A stretch of 64,000 nucleotides of DNA from NCBI GenBank assembly GCA_019745155.1, contig JAIETM010000009.1, positions 56,191-120,190 on the forward strand, in the 5' to 3' direction. Positions within the stretch are counted from its first letter, which is position 1, and every line of letters starts with the position of its first letter. Below are positions 36,197 to 45,461 of the stretch, one piece after another. The position numbers and the translations under genes are program-made. The stretch comes from Chitinophagaceae bacterium (GTDB lineage: Bacteria; Bacteroidota; Bacteroidia; Chitinophagales; Chitinophagaceae). Under the pieces are notes generated by a model. That model had not been told where the DNA came from. It saw only the letters and a program-made list of their open reading frames with translations, and made no database searches.

Positions 36197-36775
36197 ATGG
36201 GGGTTGATTAGGGTTTCTGCAATTTAACCTGAACAAGCAGGTGAATAGATTATTTCATTGTTAGCAATGGCAGATTGAATGTACTGAATTCTGGTTGGTG
36301 CTTTGTGGTTTTTAGTTTTCACCACCAAGTCGCAAAGTGGAATCTCCCAGTCTTTGGTCTTTAGACTTTGGCCTTTGGTGTTATGTCTGATAACAATTAG
36401 CAATTGTCTGTTGTATAGTTGAAGTATCTCATAAGCCAGATACTATCTTCTTTTTGCTAACATTTCACCGCGGAGCAGCAGAGGGCGCGGAGGCTACGCA
36501 GAGCTACTTCAAGACACACTCTGCGCCAACTCTGTTGACGCTGCCCCTCTGCGGTAAAATCTTCTCGAGAAATTTCAAATGGTCTTCCTCGCGAAACCTT
36601 GCACCTTAGCGCTTGTCTAAACTACACTGATGCTTTGTTTAGCAGGCCACCGAAGCTTGGTGGTTTACCATCCATAGCTTTAGCGAAGGATGGAGGTGGG
36701 CCTTTGCGGTTAAGCAAAAAATCCGCATTAGCTAAAAATTGCAAGCAGTTGTATCATCGCAGATGCATCCAAGCA
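36197..36775. repeat. Intergenic region with interspersed repeats
   Basis: About 580 bases without a gene. It holds degenerate TCTTTGG-type tandem words at about 36350-36385, a CTCTGCG/CGCAGAG-type interspersed element at 36466-36560, and a 72-bp segment (36541-36612) that recurs almost exactly, in inverse orientation, at 50052-50123. Similar elements occur at 39249 and 39740. Confidence 0.65.
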
Positions 36776-38677
36776 CTAATCAATCCACTCACCTAAATGA
36801 TTCACTGCTTTTAAATGAAATGGATCTACCGTTGCATCCAGGAGCTTGGCCATCTGTATTCTCGTAATCGCATTTTGTCCCTGCCAAACACCAAAGCCCC
36901 AGTCGGACCAAGCTTTGATTAATTGCTGTTGTAATTGCGCATCATCCACAAAATGCCAAGCACTATTGCGCGTTTGTTTGAGGTGCTTTACAGCAATGAT
37001 TTTCACAATCGACAACGCGTCATTACAAGTCAGGTATTCGCCCTGCGATACAGCAATATTGCCTGTAAATGGTTTGAGGTATTCTAGTATACGTTGTGCA
37101 TGCACCAGTGAATCCGGATATAACCAGGTTTGATTAGCCCAAGCATTGGGAATGCCCTTCCCACGCAGAATTCCCGTTACACCTATTCTTTGCGCAGCGG
37201 CAAAATGCGGATGATCGGGCTTGATATCATAGAAGGGCAACAAATATGCTTTTGCTTTAATAAGTGCCTCCTGCACATCGCGCACAGCAACACCGGCTGC
37301 ATCTTTTTGCTGTTTCACCGCCAATGCGGCCAATACACCCGCCGCCTGACCAGTTAACAAGACACATGGCTGTAACCTGGTAGCACCATTTACTGCATTA
37401 CTTACACTGATGCCTTTCTCCGCTACAATTAAACCCTTTACACCTTCAGGAATTAATGCACCAAGTGGCACACTAAACGATGGCACAGGATAAAAAGACA
37501 AATGTTGTGGCGCATCCGGATTTTTCCGGTGATGCTGATCAACAGGATAATCGCCTACAGAAACAGCAGTTCTATACAAAGCTTTGCCGCCATAAGGATC
37601 GGCTAATTCGTTTAAGGTAAATCGTATTTGTCCCTTAACTCGCCTACCCTCCCGATGATAGGGTATTAGTGCCAATCTATCTTTTGTAGGAAACTCATCA
37701 TCAGCCAAACCGAGATGCTTATAACCAAGTGTATGCTGAATGAAATAGATAAACCGCAGGGTTTGTTGTTTGGCGGCATCCAGCATTCGCTCACGCGCCG
37801 TATCCTGCACATGAATCAAATTCAGGTAATAGTCATTACCATAAGCAGGCCAATTAAGCATGTACTTTTTATTTGGCAGCTTTCCGTAATTCAACATCTT
37901 AGCTGCATCCCAGCTTGGTTTTACACGAGTTGTGTTTTGATAATAATCCGTACAAGCACCATCAAACTCAGCCGGATCAAAACCCTTGGGTTGCACAATG
38001 GTACAATCCACACCGGGACCATAATCTTTCAGCACACCTACATAAGTTAGATCCTGAATAATATCATTTGATGCAGCAATATTTACTTTCTCACCGGTAA
38101 GCTTACTCGCTTCCATACCTACATCAAACAACATACCTGCATTGGCAAATACATCACCCAGCTCAGTTGCATCAATTACTTGCTTAGCTTGAATGGTGAC
38201 TGTTTTACCGGATTGCATATCCATAAACACAGCACCTGTTACCTGCTTATCTTTTTTGATGACACGAATAAATCGATGTTGAAAAAGAACCGATAATGTT
38301 TGCTCTCTTTTGCAAAAAGCTTTCCAGATACTATCACCCACATGCGGTTCAAACAAGGTATTACTTACCCATCCTGTTGCCACTTTATTGGCGCCACCAT
38401 AATGTTTGTATAATGCGCTTCGAAATTCAGCCCATAAACCGGAAGGTAGATTGTGGTTACCATCGATAGCAGAAACACCTGCGGCGGTCATCATACCGCC
38501 CAACCAAACCGTTGGCTCTGTAATAATGGTTTTTGCACCCATGCGTGCAGCCTGAACACCCGCGGCTGTTCCACCGGTGCCACCACCTATGACCAAAACC
38601 TCGGTCTGCAAACGAACTTGTGCATGGATAGACGCTGCTGACACCAGCAGACACAGTAATAGCAATATCTTCTTCAA
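36776..38677 (-). CDS. Secreted FAD-dependent oxidoreductase
   Basis: A 633-aa FAD-binding protein with a signal peptide (MKKILLLLCLLVSAASIHAQ). Then comes the Rossmann dinucleotide motif VLVIGGGTGGTAAGVQAAR at about 28-46, followed by WLGGMMTAAGVSAIDG, a hallmark of the FAD-dependent oxidoreductases of PF12831. The second FAD contact is near ATRLQPCVLLTGQAAG around 430. The C-terminal 150 residues are a helical extension. The substrate is unknown; exported relatives act on carbohydrates or similar. The upstream micro-lipoprotein copy B is on the same strand. Confidence 0.88.
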   Translation of the reverse strand: MKKILLLLCLLVSAASIHAQVRLQTEVLVIGGGTGGTAAGVQAARMGAKTIITEPTVWLGGMMTAAGVSAIDGNHNLPSGLWAEFRSALYKHYGGANKVATGWVSNTLFEPHVGDSIWKAFCKREQTLSVLFQHRFIRVIKKDKQVTGAVFMDMQSGKTVTIQAKQVIDATELGDVFANAGMLFDVGMEASKLTGEKVNIAASNDIIQDLTYVGVLKDYGPGVDCTIVQPKGFDPAEFDGACTDYYQNTTRVKPSWDAAKMLNYGKLPNKKYMLNWPAYGNDYYLNLIHVQDTARERMLDAAKQQTLRFIYFIQHTLGYKHLGLADDEFPTKDRLALIPYHREGRRVKGQIRFTLNELADPYGGKALYRTAVSVGDYPVDQHHRKNPDAPQHLSFYPVPSFSVPLGALIPEGVKGLIVAEKGISVSNAVNGATRLQPCVLLTGQAAGVLAALAVKQQKDAAGVAVRDVQEALIKAKAYLLPFYDIKPDHPHFAAAQRIGVTGILRGKGIPNAWANQTWLYPDSLVHAQRILEYLKPFTGNIAVSQGEYLTCNDALSIVKIIAVKHLKQTRNSAWHFVDDAQLQQQLIKAWSDWGFGVWQGQNAITRIQMAKLLDATVDPFHLKAVNHLGEWID

Positions 38678-38722
38678 GCGATTGTTTTCAGCAAATTACT
38701 GAAACAATTACTGCCGACCATA

Positions 38723-38833
38723 TCAGCCATTCTTGGCCCAATAATGTTTATTGATGGTTGGGCAACTCAGCCTGCTGGAAGTACAAGAGGCAAATAGCAG
38801 TGCTACCAACACAACAAATACTAGGTTTTTCAT
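38723..38833 (-). CDS. Micro-lipoprotein, copy B (36 aa)
   Basis: The paralogue of copy A. The signal is MKNLVFVVLVALLFASC, and the mature part CTSSRLSCPTINKHYWAKNG is 20 residues. It differs from copy A at 5 positions (K3N, V27I, F32W, R34K, Q35N). The lipobox cysteine is C17 and a second cysteine is conserved at 24. It lies 46 bases upstream of the FAD oxidoreductase gene on the same strand, so it may be its leader gene. Function unknown. Confidence 0.7.
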   Translation of the reverse strand: MKNLVFVVLVALLFASCTSSRLSCPTINKHYWAKNG

Positions 38834-39052
38834 ACAACTGGTTTTTGATGATATTGAATACTCAAAACTCCTGTATTTCAAAAGAAAGACTTGTGGTAGA
38901 ATGCTTGGATAGCTTGTAGTAGGATTACTGCAAGAACGGATAGTTGTTGCGGGATGGTTGATAGTTTGTTGTTACTAGTTGCTAGTTTCTAGTTATTAGT
39001 TGATGGTTACGGAAATTATTCGATTTCCATACGCGACTTCATTACTTCTTCT

Positions 39053-39141
39053 TCTGTTCCTTGTTCCTCTGTTCTATTGTTCTTCTGTTCTATTGTTCTT
39101 CTGTTCTATTGTTCCTCTGTTCTATTGTTCCTCTGTTCTCT
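39053..39141. repeat. 16-bp tandem repeat
   Basis: About five imperfect copies of TCTGTTCTATTGTTC(C/T), with only C/T changes in the last position. It has no spacer structure and is not a CRISPR array. Confidence 0.75.
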
Positions 39142-39360
39142 AAAGGTTTCACCTCGTCTAAGACTGGATACAAGGCTAATAGGTCTTTGGTCTTTTGCCT
39201 TTAGTCTTTGGAGGAATAGGCTGATAGACCATGGTTGATGACTATTGATTTCACCGCGGAGACGCAGCGATCGCGGAGGCTACGCAGAGTTACTTCAAGA
39301 CACACTCTGCGCTAACTCTTTTGACTCTGCCCCTCTGCGGTAAAATATTATATAGAAATT

Positions 39361-39430
39361 TCAAATTCGAAATCTCAAATAACCAATTAACAATAGTCAA
39401 TCATCAATCACTTCCTAAACGGCTGGCGCT
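39361..39430. repeat. 70-bp direct repeat, left copy
   Basis: This segment matches 39942-40011 with only three mismatches. The right copy covers the last codons of the DUF418 gene, so the left copy carries a displaced fragment of that gene's end (CTTCCTAAACGGCTG). Confidence 0.8.
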
Positions 39431-39442
39431 TGCTGTTTATCT

Positions 39443-39470
39443 GTACTTTCTTGCTTCTCCAAGAAAGTAC
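39443..39470. repeat. Perfect 11-bp inverted repeat
   Basis: GTACTTTCTTG and CAAGAAAGTAC, with a CTTCTC loop. Similar elements recur in Bacteroidota intergenic DNA (from memory). Confidence 0.65.
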
Positions 39471-39941
39471 CAAAGAAGGAGACACTTCGCTGATGTACGG
39501 CCAGCGAAGTGGACCTTGCTATCAGCAGCGCTACTACTGTGGTGAACGGCAACAGTATAAAACTCGGCTGTTCCAAGCTCTCAGAGGTTGATTAGCAGTT
39601 AGAGATTTTATTATACTTCTCCAATGAATACCAGTCCCTGCGGCCTGAGCGATTGCAAGCATTCACAAGTGTGTCGTATGTGCTTAAAGCAGAGAACATA
39701 AAGCAGTGCGAAGCCAATGTCAAATCTCAAATTTGAAATCCTGAATGATTATTCTCTGCGCTAACTCTGTTGACTCTGCCGCTCTGCGGTAAATTCTTTC
39801 TAGAGAAATGTCAAATCTCAAATTCGTAATACCAAATAATCCTCCTTGCGAACCTTTGCGTCTTTGTGCTTGTCCACCGAAGCTTTAGCGCAGGTGGGCC
39901 TTTGCGGTTAAGCAAAAAGCCATCTACTTCAATATCAAATC

Positions 39942-40011
39942 TCAAATTCGAAATCTCAAATAAACAATTAACAATAGTCAATTATCAATCACTTCCTAAA
40001 CGGCTGTCGCT
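39942..40011. repeat. 70-bp direct repeat, right copy
   Basis: The right copy of the element at 39361; it overlaps the last seven codons of the DUF418 gene. Confidence 0.8.
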
Positions 40012-41284
40012 GCCAATAGGTTAAACTACGCCACATCCATTCCAGCGGACCAAATCGGAAATAACGCAACCAGATCGGACTCGCTATTAACTGAAACAAC
40101 CAGATACCCGCAACGATATAATACAATTCATAACGCTGCAGCTTGCCGTACATCGACAAACCATAACCCAGAAAAATAAAATTGCAGATCAGCGAATGCA
40201 TGATGTAATTACTGAAAGCCATTTGTCCCACCGCCGCTAAAGCTTTGCGCAGCCAGGGCAATATGCCGGATTGCACAAAGAGCATGATCAAGGCAATATG
40301 TCCGCAAGTAGTAGGCACGCGACCAAACTGGTAGCTCATAAAATTTCTGTAGAAAGACAAGATGCTGAATTGTTGTTCTACAATATGCGCAGTTTCGAAA
40401 TAGTTAATCGTTATGCCAATACCATAACCGAATAATGCCATGAGCAAGTAAAAGCGGCGCGATTTCTCCGCTTTCAATATGCCCCATTTAAAAAAGGCCA
40501 TGCCCCACAACATCATAGCCAGTGTATCCCAGAAATTGATGAAGTATAGAAAATGTGTTTGCATGTATACATTTTCCGGCAGCTTGTGTTGTACAATGCT
40601 CCAGTAATCTTTACTGCGTGCGTTGATCTCCTCCTGTACTTGCTGGGGTGAATATTTTTCTTGTTTCTCTATCCCATTCCATTTGGCAATGGCTTCTGTG
40701 TCTTTTGTATTCAATACCAAACCCTTGGCACGTTTGGCACGTGCAGCTGTTGCTTGCGTGTAGGCTTCTTTGTGGTCTACATAATCTACTACACTAAACG
40801 CGGTTGACACCAACAATATGCAAGCAGCACCCACGATGAGTTTACCCGGTTTCAGGTGACGAAAACTAAAGGCAAACATACCTACGATGCCATAGGTATA
40901 GAGAATCTCCCCATCCCAGAGTAAGAGATAACAATGGATCACGCCAAACAGAATCATCCAGAGTAGGCGGCGAAAGAATGTATCGGTTACAGATTCCTGT
41001 GTGCCGCCGGTGGCCCTGCCGGTAAACAAGAGAATGCCTGCGCCGAATAACATGGAAAACATGCCACGCATGGTGCCTTCAAAAAACAGCATATTCATCC
41101 ACCAAACGTTGAGGCTCCAGCCGGTAGAGCCACCGTTATTGGTGGGGTCGAAATAGGCTTTGTATAAACCAAAGCCAATGATATTCATTAAGAGAATGCC
41201 AAACAAGGCAATGCCGCGAATGGTATCCATGGCTGCAATACGCGCGGTGGTGTTAGGCTGTAAGCCCGATGATGCTGTTTGCAT
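39989..41284 (-). CDS. DUF418-family membrane protein
   Basis: A 431-aa inner-membrane protein with about eight to ten hydrophobic segments. The N-terminal block (ARIAAMDTIRGIALFGILLMNI) and the C-terminal block (ALAAVGQMAFSNYIMHSLIC, then WLRYFRFGPLEWMWRSLTYW) are typical of the DUF418/YeiB family. The function of the family is not established; a transport or acyl-transfer role has been suggested. It stands alone. Its 3' end is duplicated at 39361-39430. Confidence 0.85.
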   Translation of the reverse strand: MQTASSGLQPNTTARIAAMDTIRGIALFGILLMNIIGFGLYKAYFDPTNNGGSTGWSLNVWWMNMLFFEGTMRGMFSMLFGAGILLFTGRATGGTQESVTDTFFRRLLWMILFGVIHCYLLLWDGEILYTYGIVGMFAFSFRHLKPGKLIVGAACILLVSTAFSVVDYVDHKEAYTQATAARAKRAKGLVLNTKDTEAIAKWNGIEKQEKYSPQQVQEEINARSKDYWSIVQHKLPENVYMQTHFLYFINFWDTLAMMLWGMAFFKWGILKAEKSRRFYLLMALFGYGIGITINYFETAHIVEQQFSILSFYRNFMSYQFGRVPTTCGHIALIMLFVQSGILPWLRKALAAVGQMAFSNYIMHSLICNFIFLGYGLSMYGKLQRYELYYIVAGIWLFQLIASPIWLRYFRFGPLEWMWRSLTYWQRQPFRK

Positions 41285-41394
41285 GTTGGTGTTTTAGGTG
41301 AGGTACACGTACAGCATCCTTGATCACAAGACGGGCGCAGCAGCTGATGGATGAATTTAGTGATTAAAGTTTATAACGCTGCAGTTGCAACTTC

Positions 41395-41718
41395 TTATTG
41401 CTGCTTTTGCTGAATAAACCTATCTAGCTCTTTATATATCTTTCTCAACGTGGGAATATCTGCTTCTGTGATGGGCAACTCAAACAAGATATCTATTTTT
41501 TCGTCCAGTGTTGCACGTAGTGCACGTTTGGCTTCACCTCTTTTATTGATAAATGCAGGATTACCAGCCGTGTACACCAAAAAATGAAAAGGCAGTTTCC
41601 ATATATAACCATGAAACATGAGATTCATTAAAAAACCACCGGATGGTTTTGCGTTGGGTGCTTGCAGACTTTGAAAACTGCGCAGGATGCTTCTGAGCGA
41701 ATGAATGGTGTTAGACAT
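41395..41718 (-). CDS. Hypothetical protein
   Basis: A 107-aa protein of unknown function, mixed helical in look, basic in the middle (KRGEAKRALRATLDEK). No signal or membrane segment. It sits alone between the DUF418 gene and the restriction-modification island. Its composition agrees with a real gene. Confidence 0.55.
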   Translation of the reverse strand: MSNTIHSLRSILRSFQSLQAPNAKPSGGFLMNLMFHGYIWKLPFHFLVYTAGNPAFINKRGEAKRALRATLDEKIDILFELPITEADIPTLRKIYKELDRFIQQKQQ

Positions 41719-41936
41719 GATATAAAATTTTTAGGTTTATATCACCAAGATGTAGGAAAGGATTGGCTTTGTTTTTGACCAGTAAGTCCTCATCGCTTTA
41801 CCACCGCAGAGTTGCTCTCTCGGTTGGTATCCATTGAAGGATTCTTGATGATAGAATAAAAATAATATCTAATCCCTATTATGCCAAAATAACTTAATAC
41901 AGCTTTAAAGAAATTTCAAAGTCTTTTTTATTCAAA

Positions 41937-44891
41937 CTATTTAAGAACATCTTCGATTATTTCACGAATCTTTTTATTATTTAATTGTGTCTTAAACTCA
42001 ACTTTAAAACCATCAACTGTTAGCTGATTAAAAAAAACCTTCGCACAATCTATTTTTGCCTGTTCAATACCTCTGAGAGAGGTTTGATTCTCTACATCTT
42101 TTGTTTCAACAATTACGTTCAGAATCTTTTCTCCATTGTCCTTTTTGATTACATACATAAAATCCGGGCTGTATGACTGACCTGTGATAGTAGGTATAGC
42201 AATGCTGCTTTTTGGAATTTTACCGTACACAATAATTTCCTGAATACCATCTACCAGCAAATTGTCTTTTTCTAAAGGAGAATCGAAAGCATATACATCG
42301 TACAGATATTTTTCAGATGGAGTACCTTCAATGAATTTTGTTCCTATTACCCCTTGTGCAATTTCGGATTTGGGCGTACCATCTGAAAAAGTAAGTGCAG
42401 TTGCTTTCACGGGAAGATTTGCCTTGGAATAACTAAACCTGCCACTCAATTTATCTACCTTCCAATCATTAAAGAGTTTTGAAAAATTGGCTGCACTTTG
42501 CTCATTGATTCTATCGGGCAAAATGTTGTTTTCTTTTGCATACTCCTTTAAAACAGTATGAAGCAGTTGAATGGACAGATTTGTTTGGCGGCAGATACGC
42601 TTTAAGAACTCATTATACGGCAATGGCTTGCTTATCTTAAACTGTACCCCTGAGTCTTCATTCACTGTAGCCCGTGAGCCGGTTGTATTCAATTCTTCCC
42701 GCCTGCTGGCAATATAAGTATCGGAGAAAACACCGTTTTTGAGTAACCCCAATAACTCATTAAAGAGGAAGTTATTCTGTTCAACTCTCTCGTAGTGCAA
42801 AATATACTTGCTGTTTATTTCCTCCCACAAGGTTTTTAATTCATCGTAAACCGCTTTTCTGATTTTAATTTTCCGTTCCTTCTTTTTGTTGCGGTCTTCA
42901 ACCTTGCCTTGCTGTAAGCCTACGGTAAACTCAGGGTATGCTTCAAAGAATGAATCAATATTCTCGGCTTTTATATTCTTATTGCGGTCAATGAATTTTT
43001 TACTGAGTAACTCAACAAATAAATCATCAACATCCATATTCCGTTTGTCAGCTACTTCAGCTAATTTTTCATCAGTGATTGTAAAGCTCTGTGGTAAATC
43101 ACCATTAATTTCTTTTACTAATTCCTCTGCAAAGTCTGCTTCCGTGAAATCAATGACATAATTCAACTTAAATTCTTCATTAGAAATACGGTTTCCATAT
43201 TCATCTACCGGCAAACGCAAACCTCTTCCTACCTCCTGTATTTTACTGTTTTCACTGCCGCTGCTTCTTAACTTGGCAATGGTGAATACATTTGGATTAT
43301 CCCATCCTTCTTTTAATGTCCACTTAGAAAAAAGGAACCTACGTGTATTAAACTTACCTTGTTCATCTTTAATAGCAAGCAGTTTCTTCTTCTCATACAA
43401 TATTTCCTGAACTTCCTGAGCTATAGCCTCATCAGAGCTGCTGTTGTCCTGCGAAAAATATCCTGCATGCGTAGCATTCAAATCTGTTTTTGATGCTTGT
43501 AAGTAGTCTTTGTATTCCTGTTCCTGCTCATTCAGCGTGGGTAGTACGGCATTTATTTTCTCTAACAGCAAACGCTCAAAGGTTTCTTTCAGATAAGGCT
43601 GCTTATCCTGTCCTTCATTTACCCTGTAAGAATAAATATCATCTATAAAAAACAGGGCTAAAGTTTTTATTTTATTGTTCCTGGTAAAGTTGATTCGTTC
43701 CGTTTCAAAATGGCGTTCCAGCGCCAGCCGAATCATGCTTTCCTGGTAGGAGGTAGAATAAATATCTGTACTAAATTCTTCACCGGTAGACTTTACCTGA
43801 CCGTTAGACAACTCAACTGTACTAGTAGAAATACCTTCAATAATAATGCCTTCAAATTCAGGAGCTATCAGGCCCAAAGAATCGCCCTTCTTTAATTCAA
43901 ATGAGTTGGTTGGGCCGCCTTGCTGGATCAAATTAAACTTAACTGCTGTTTTGCTTTGAATACTCATGATCTTAACCTTATCCTGTCTTTGACTTACCGG
44001 CTCAAAGTGCTCTTTGGCAATGCCCTTAATCAGGTTTTGGTTAAATGCCTGGAATGAGTTCAAATCATACAACAGGTTGTGATAATCTTTCCTTTTTATC
44101 TTATTCCTTCCCCTTCCGGTTTCTATTTCAGGGAAGGTTGCTCCGAAACGAATGATGGCCTGCGGACAAATATTTTTCTCAATAAATTCGTATGCCTTTT
44201 GAGTTTTACTAAAACGATGCGGTTCGTCAATAATCACAAATGGTTTGGTGGCTTTAATACCTTCAATGGGTTTATAAAAACCTTCTACCCCATAATCGTA
44301 ACTATCTGTAAGCAATTTGGAAGTGCCGCCCAACAAACTCATATTGGTGAGCAATACATAGATTTTATTGGTATTCTGGCTACTGCCGGCAACAAACTCT
44401 CTCACCACTCCGGGGAAGTAATTTTTACCCTTTTTCTTTTTGGTAGCTTCAAGCACCAATACATCTAATTCTGTACCGTAGCCACATTGGTCTTTGAAAT
44501 GCCGCTTGGTATAGCCATCCTGCATAAACTGTTTAGCCCCTGCTTTAATGGCCAGTGTTGGCACTACTACAATAAATTTATTGATGCCATAGCGTTTGTG
44601 CAGCTCAAACATGGCAGCCGTGTACACATAGGTTTTACCTGTGCCGGTTTCCATTTTAATATCCAGATTGAGGTAGCTGCCTATTTCATTGAATGCTTTG
44701 TATTCAGCAGGAATATTATTGTCTTTTTGAACCAGAGCCAAATTGGTCATCAATGCCTGCCTGTCTAACAACAGCGCAGGGTTTTGATAATACAGACTGT
44801 TCTTCTGTATTAAATCGTTACTGAGCACATTGGCTATGGCCATGTATGCTTTTACCTGGTGGGGCAAATCATTTTTTAATATCAGTTCCAT
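41937..44891 (-). CDS. Type III restriction enzyme, Res subunit
   Basis: A 984-aa helicase-nuclease. The helicase Walker A METGTGKT is at 80-87 and motif II VIIDEPHRFS follows near residue 220. Later helicase motifs include FLFSKWTLKEGWDNPNVF and QEVGRGLRLPVD. A C-terminal PD-ExK-type nuclease is visible as SPDFMYVI then IVETKD. With the Mod protein it cuts DNA bearing two unmethylated recognition sites in opposite orientation, using ATP. It lies downstream of Mod but is separated from it by a GxxExxY gene and repeat elements. Codon use fits the neighbours. Confidence 0.9.
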   Translation of the reverse strand: MELILKNDLPHQVKAYMAIANVLSNDLIQKNSLYYQNPALLLDRQALMTNLALVQKDNNIPAEYKAFNEIGSYLNLDIKMETGTGKTYVYTAAMFELHKRYGINKFIVVVPTLAIKAGAKQFMQDGYTKRHFKDQCGYGTELDVLVLEATKKKKGKNYFPGVVREFVAGSSQNTNKIYVLLTNMSLLGGTSKLLTDSYDYGVEGFYKPIEGIKATKPFVIIDEPHRFSKTQKAYEFIEKNICPQAIIRFGATFPEIETGRGRNKIKRKDYHNLLYDLNSFQAFNQNLIKGIAKEHFEPVSQRQDKVKIMSIQSKTAVKFNLIQQGGPTNSFELKKGDSLGLIAPEFEGIIIEGISTSTVELSNGQVKSTGEEFSTDIYSTSYQESMIRLALERHFETERINFTRNNKIKTLALFFIDDIYSYRVNEGQDKQPYLKETFERLLLEKINAVLPTLNEQEQEYKDYLQASKTDLNATHAGYFSQDNSSSDEAIAQEVQEILYEKKKLLAIKDEQGKFNTRRFLFSKWTLKEGWDNPNVFTIAKLRSSGSENSKIQEVGRGLRLPVDEYGNRISNEEFKLNYVIDFTEADFAEELVKEINGDLPQSFTITDEKLAEVADKRNMDVDDLFVELLSKKFIDRNKNIKAENIDSFFEAYPEFTVGLQQGKVEDRNKKKERKIKIRKAVYDELKTLWEEINSKYILHYERVEQNNFLFNELLGLLKNGVFSDTYIASRREELNTTGSRATVNEDSGVQFKISKPLPYNEFLKRICRQTNLSIQLLHTVLKEYAKENNILPDRINEQSAANFSKLFNDWKVDKLSGRFSYSKANLPVKATALTFSDGTPKSEIAQGVIGTKFIEGTPSEKYLYDVYAFDSPLEKDNLLVDGIQEIIVYGKIPKSSIAIPTITGQSYSPDFMYVIKKDNGEKILNVIVETKDVENQTSLRGIEQAKIDCAKVFFNQLTVDGFKVEFKTQLNNKKIREIIEDVLK

Positions 44892-45002
44892 TTGTCTTTG
44901 TGTCTTTGTTGTTACTCCTTCGTGTCTTTTGTGCTACATCTTTGTTTCTTTTGTGCTATAACACAGAGCTACACAAAGGAGGCACAGAGAGGCACAAAGG
45001 TG
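44892..45002. repeat. Repeat flanking the GxxExxY gene (downstream copy)
   Basis: It contains ACTCCTTCGTGTCTTTTGTG, then CTATAACACAGAG and CACAAAGGAG/CACAGAG words. The same words recur on the other side of the GxxExxY gene. Confidence 0.7.
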
Positions 45003-45374
45003 TTAAAGTATTACCCGCTTAATTCCTTGTTTTAAAGTGGTGACATGAAAGTTAAGTAATAGCCCCAGTTTATAGTTTCCAAGTTTTAGGTAGGTGAGTA
45101 CCTGTGCTAAATGAACATCTGTAAATGCTTCTACCGTCTTAATTTCAATTACCACTTTGTTGTTCACCAGCAAATCCATTCTATAACCGTGGTCTAACTT
45201 GATTTCTTTGTACACAATAGGCATAGGCTTTTCAGGCTGCACATCTAACCCAGCTTGCAGTAACTCGTAGCGCAAACATTCTCTATAAGCCGACTCCAAC
45301 AAACCCGGACCTAATTGTTTATGTACCTCTATGGCACAACCAATAATGATATTAGAAAGCTCGTTTTCTGTCAT
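45003..45374 (-). CDS. GxxExxY protein
   Basis: A 123-aa protein with the family motif G24-L-L-E27-S-A-Y30 and a predicted PD-(D/E)xK-like core (DLLVNNKVVIEIKTV). The family's function is unsettled; a nuclease-like fold is suggested. It lies between mod and res, flanked on both sides by related direct repeats, which suggests an inserted cassette rather than an original member of the operon. Confidence 0.9.
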   Translation of the reverse strand: MTENELSNIIIGCAIEVHKQLGPGLLESAYRECLRYELLQAGLDVQPEKPMPIVYKEIKLDHGYRMDLLVNNKVVIEIKTVEAFTDVHLAQVLTYLKLGNYKLGLLLNFHVTTLKQGIKRVIL

Positions 45375-45461
45375 ATTACTTTGTGTTTTTTGTGCAACTC
45401 CTTCGTGTCTTTTGTGCTATAACACAGAGGAGCACAAAGGAGTCACAAAGTTTCACAGAGG
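45375..45461. repeat. Repeat flanking the GxxExxY gene (upstream copy)
   Basis: ACTCCTTCGTGTCTTTTGTG, CTATAACACAGAG, then GAGCACAAAGGAG; CTCCTT...TTGTGC and GCACAAAGGAG are self-complementary, so the element can fold. It is a direct repeat of the segment at 44911-44990. Confidence 0.7.

Larger units (their letters stand above)
38834..39988. repeat. Repeat-rich intergenic region
   Basis: About 1.15 kb without a supported gene. From left: micro-lipoprotein upstream DNA to about 38940; a 16-bp-period minisatellite at 39053-39141; TCTTTGG-type words at 39180-39215; a CGCAGAG-type element at 39249-39350; one half of a 70-bp direct repeat at 39361-39430; a perfect 11-bp palindrome at 39443-39470; a second CTCTGCG-type element at 39745-39920; and the second half of the 70-bp repeat beginning at 39942. 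Confidence 0.65.

Noticed and set aside
39053..39141. Possible CRISPR array
   Set aside because: The copies are 16 bases and directly tandem, without spacers, and no cas genes are present.
39321..39545. Possible 74-aa gene
   Set aside because: It runs through the interspersed repeats and a palindrome, has no start signal, and lacks coding character.
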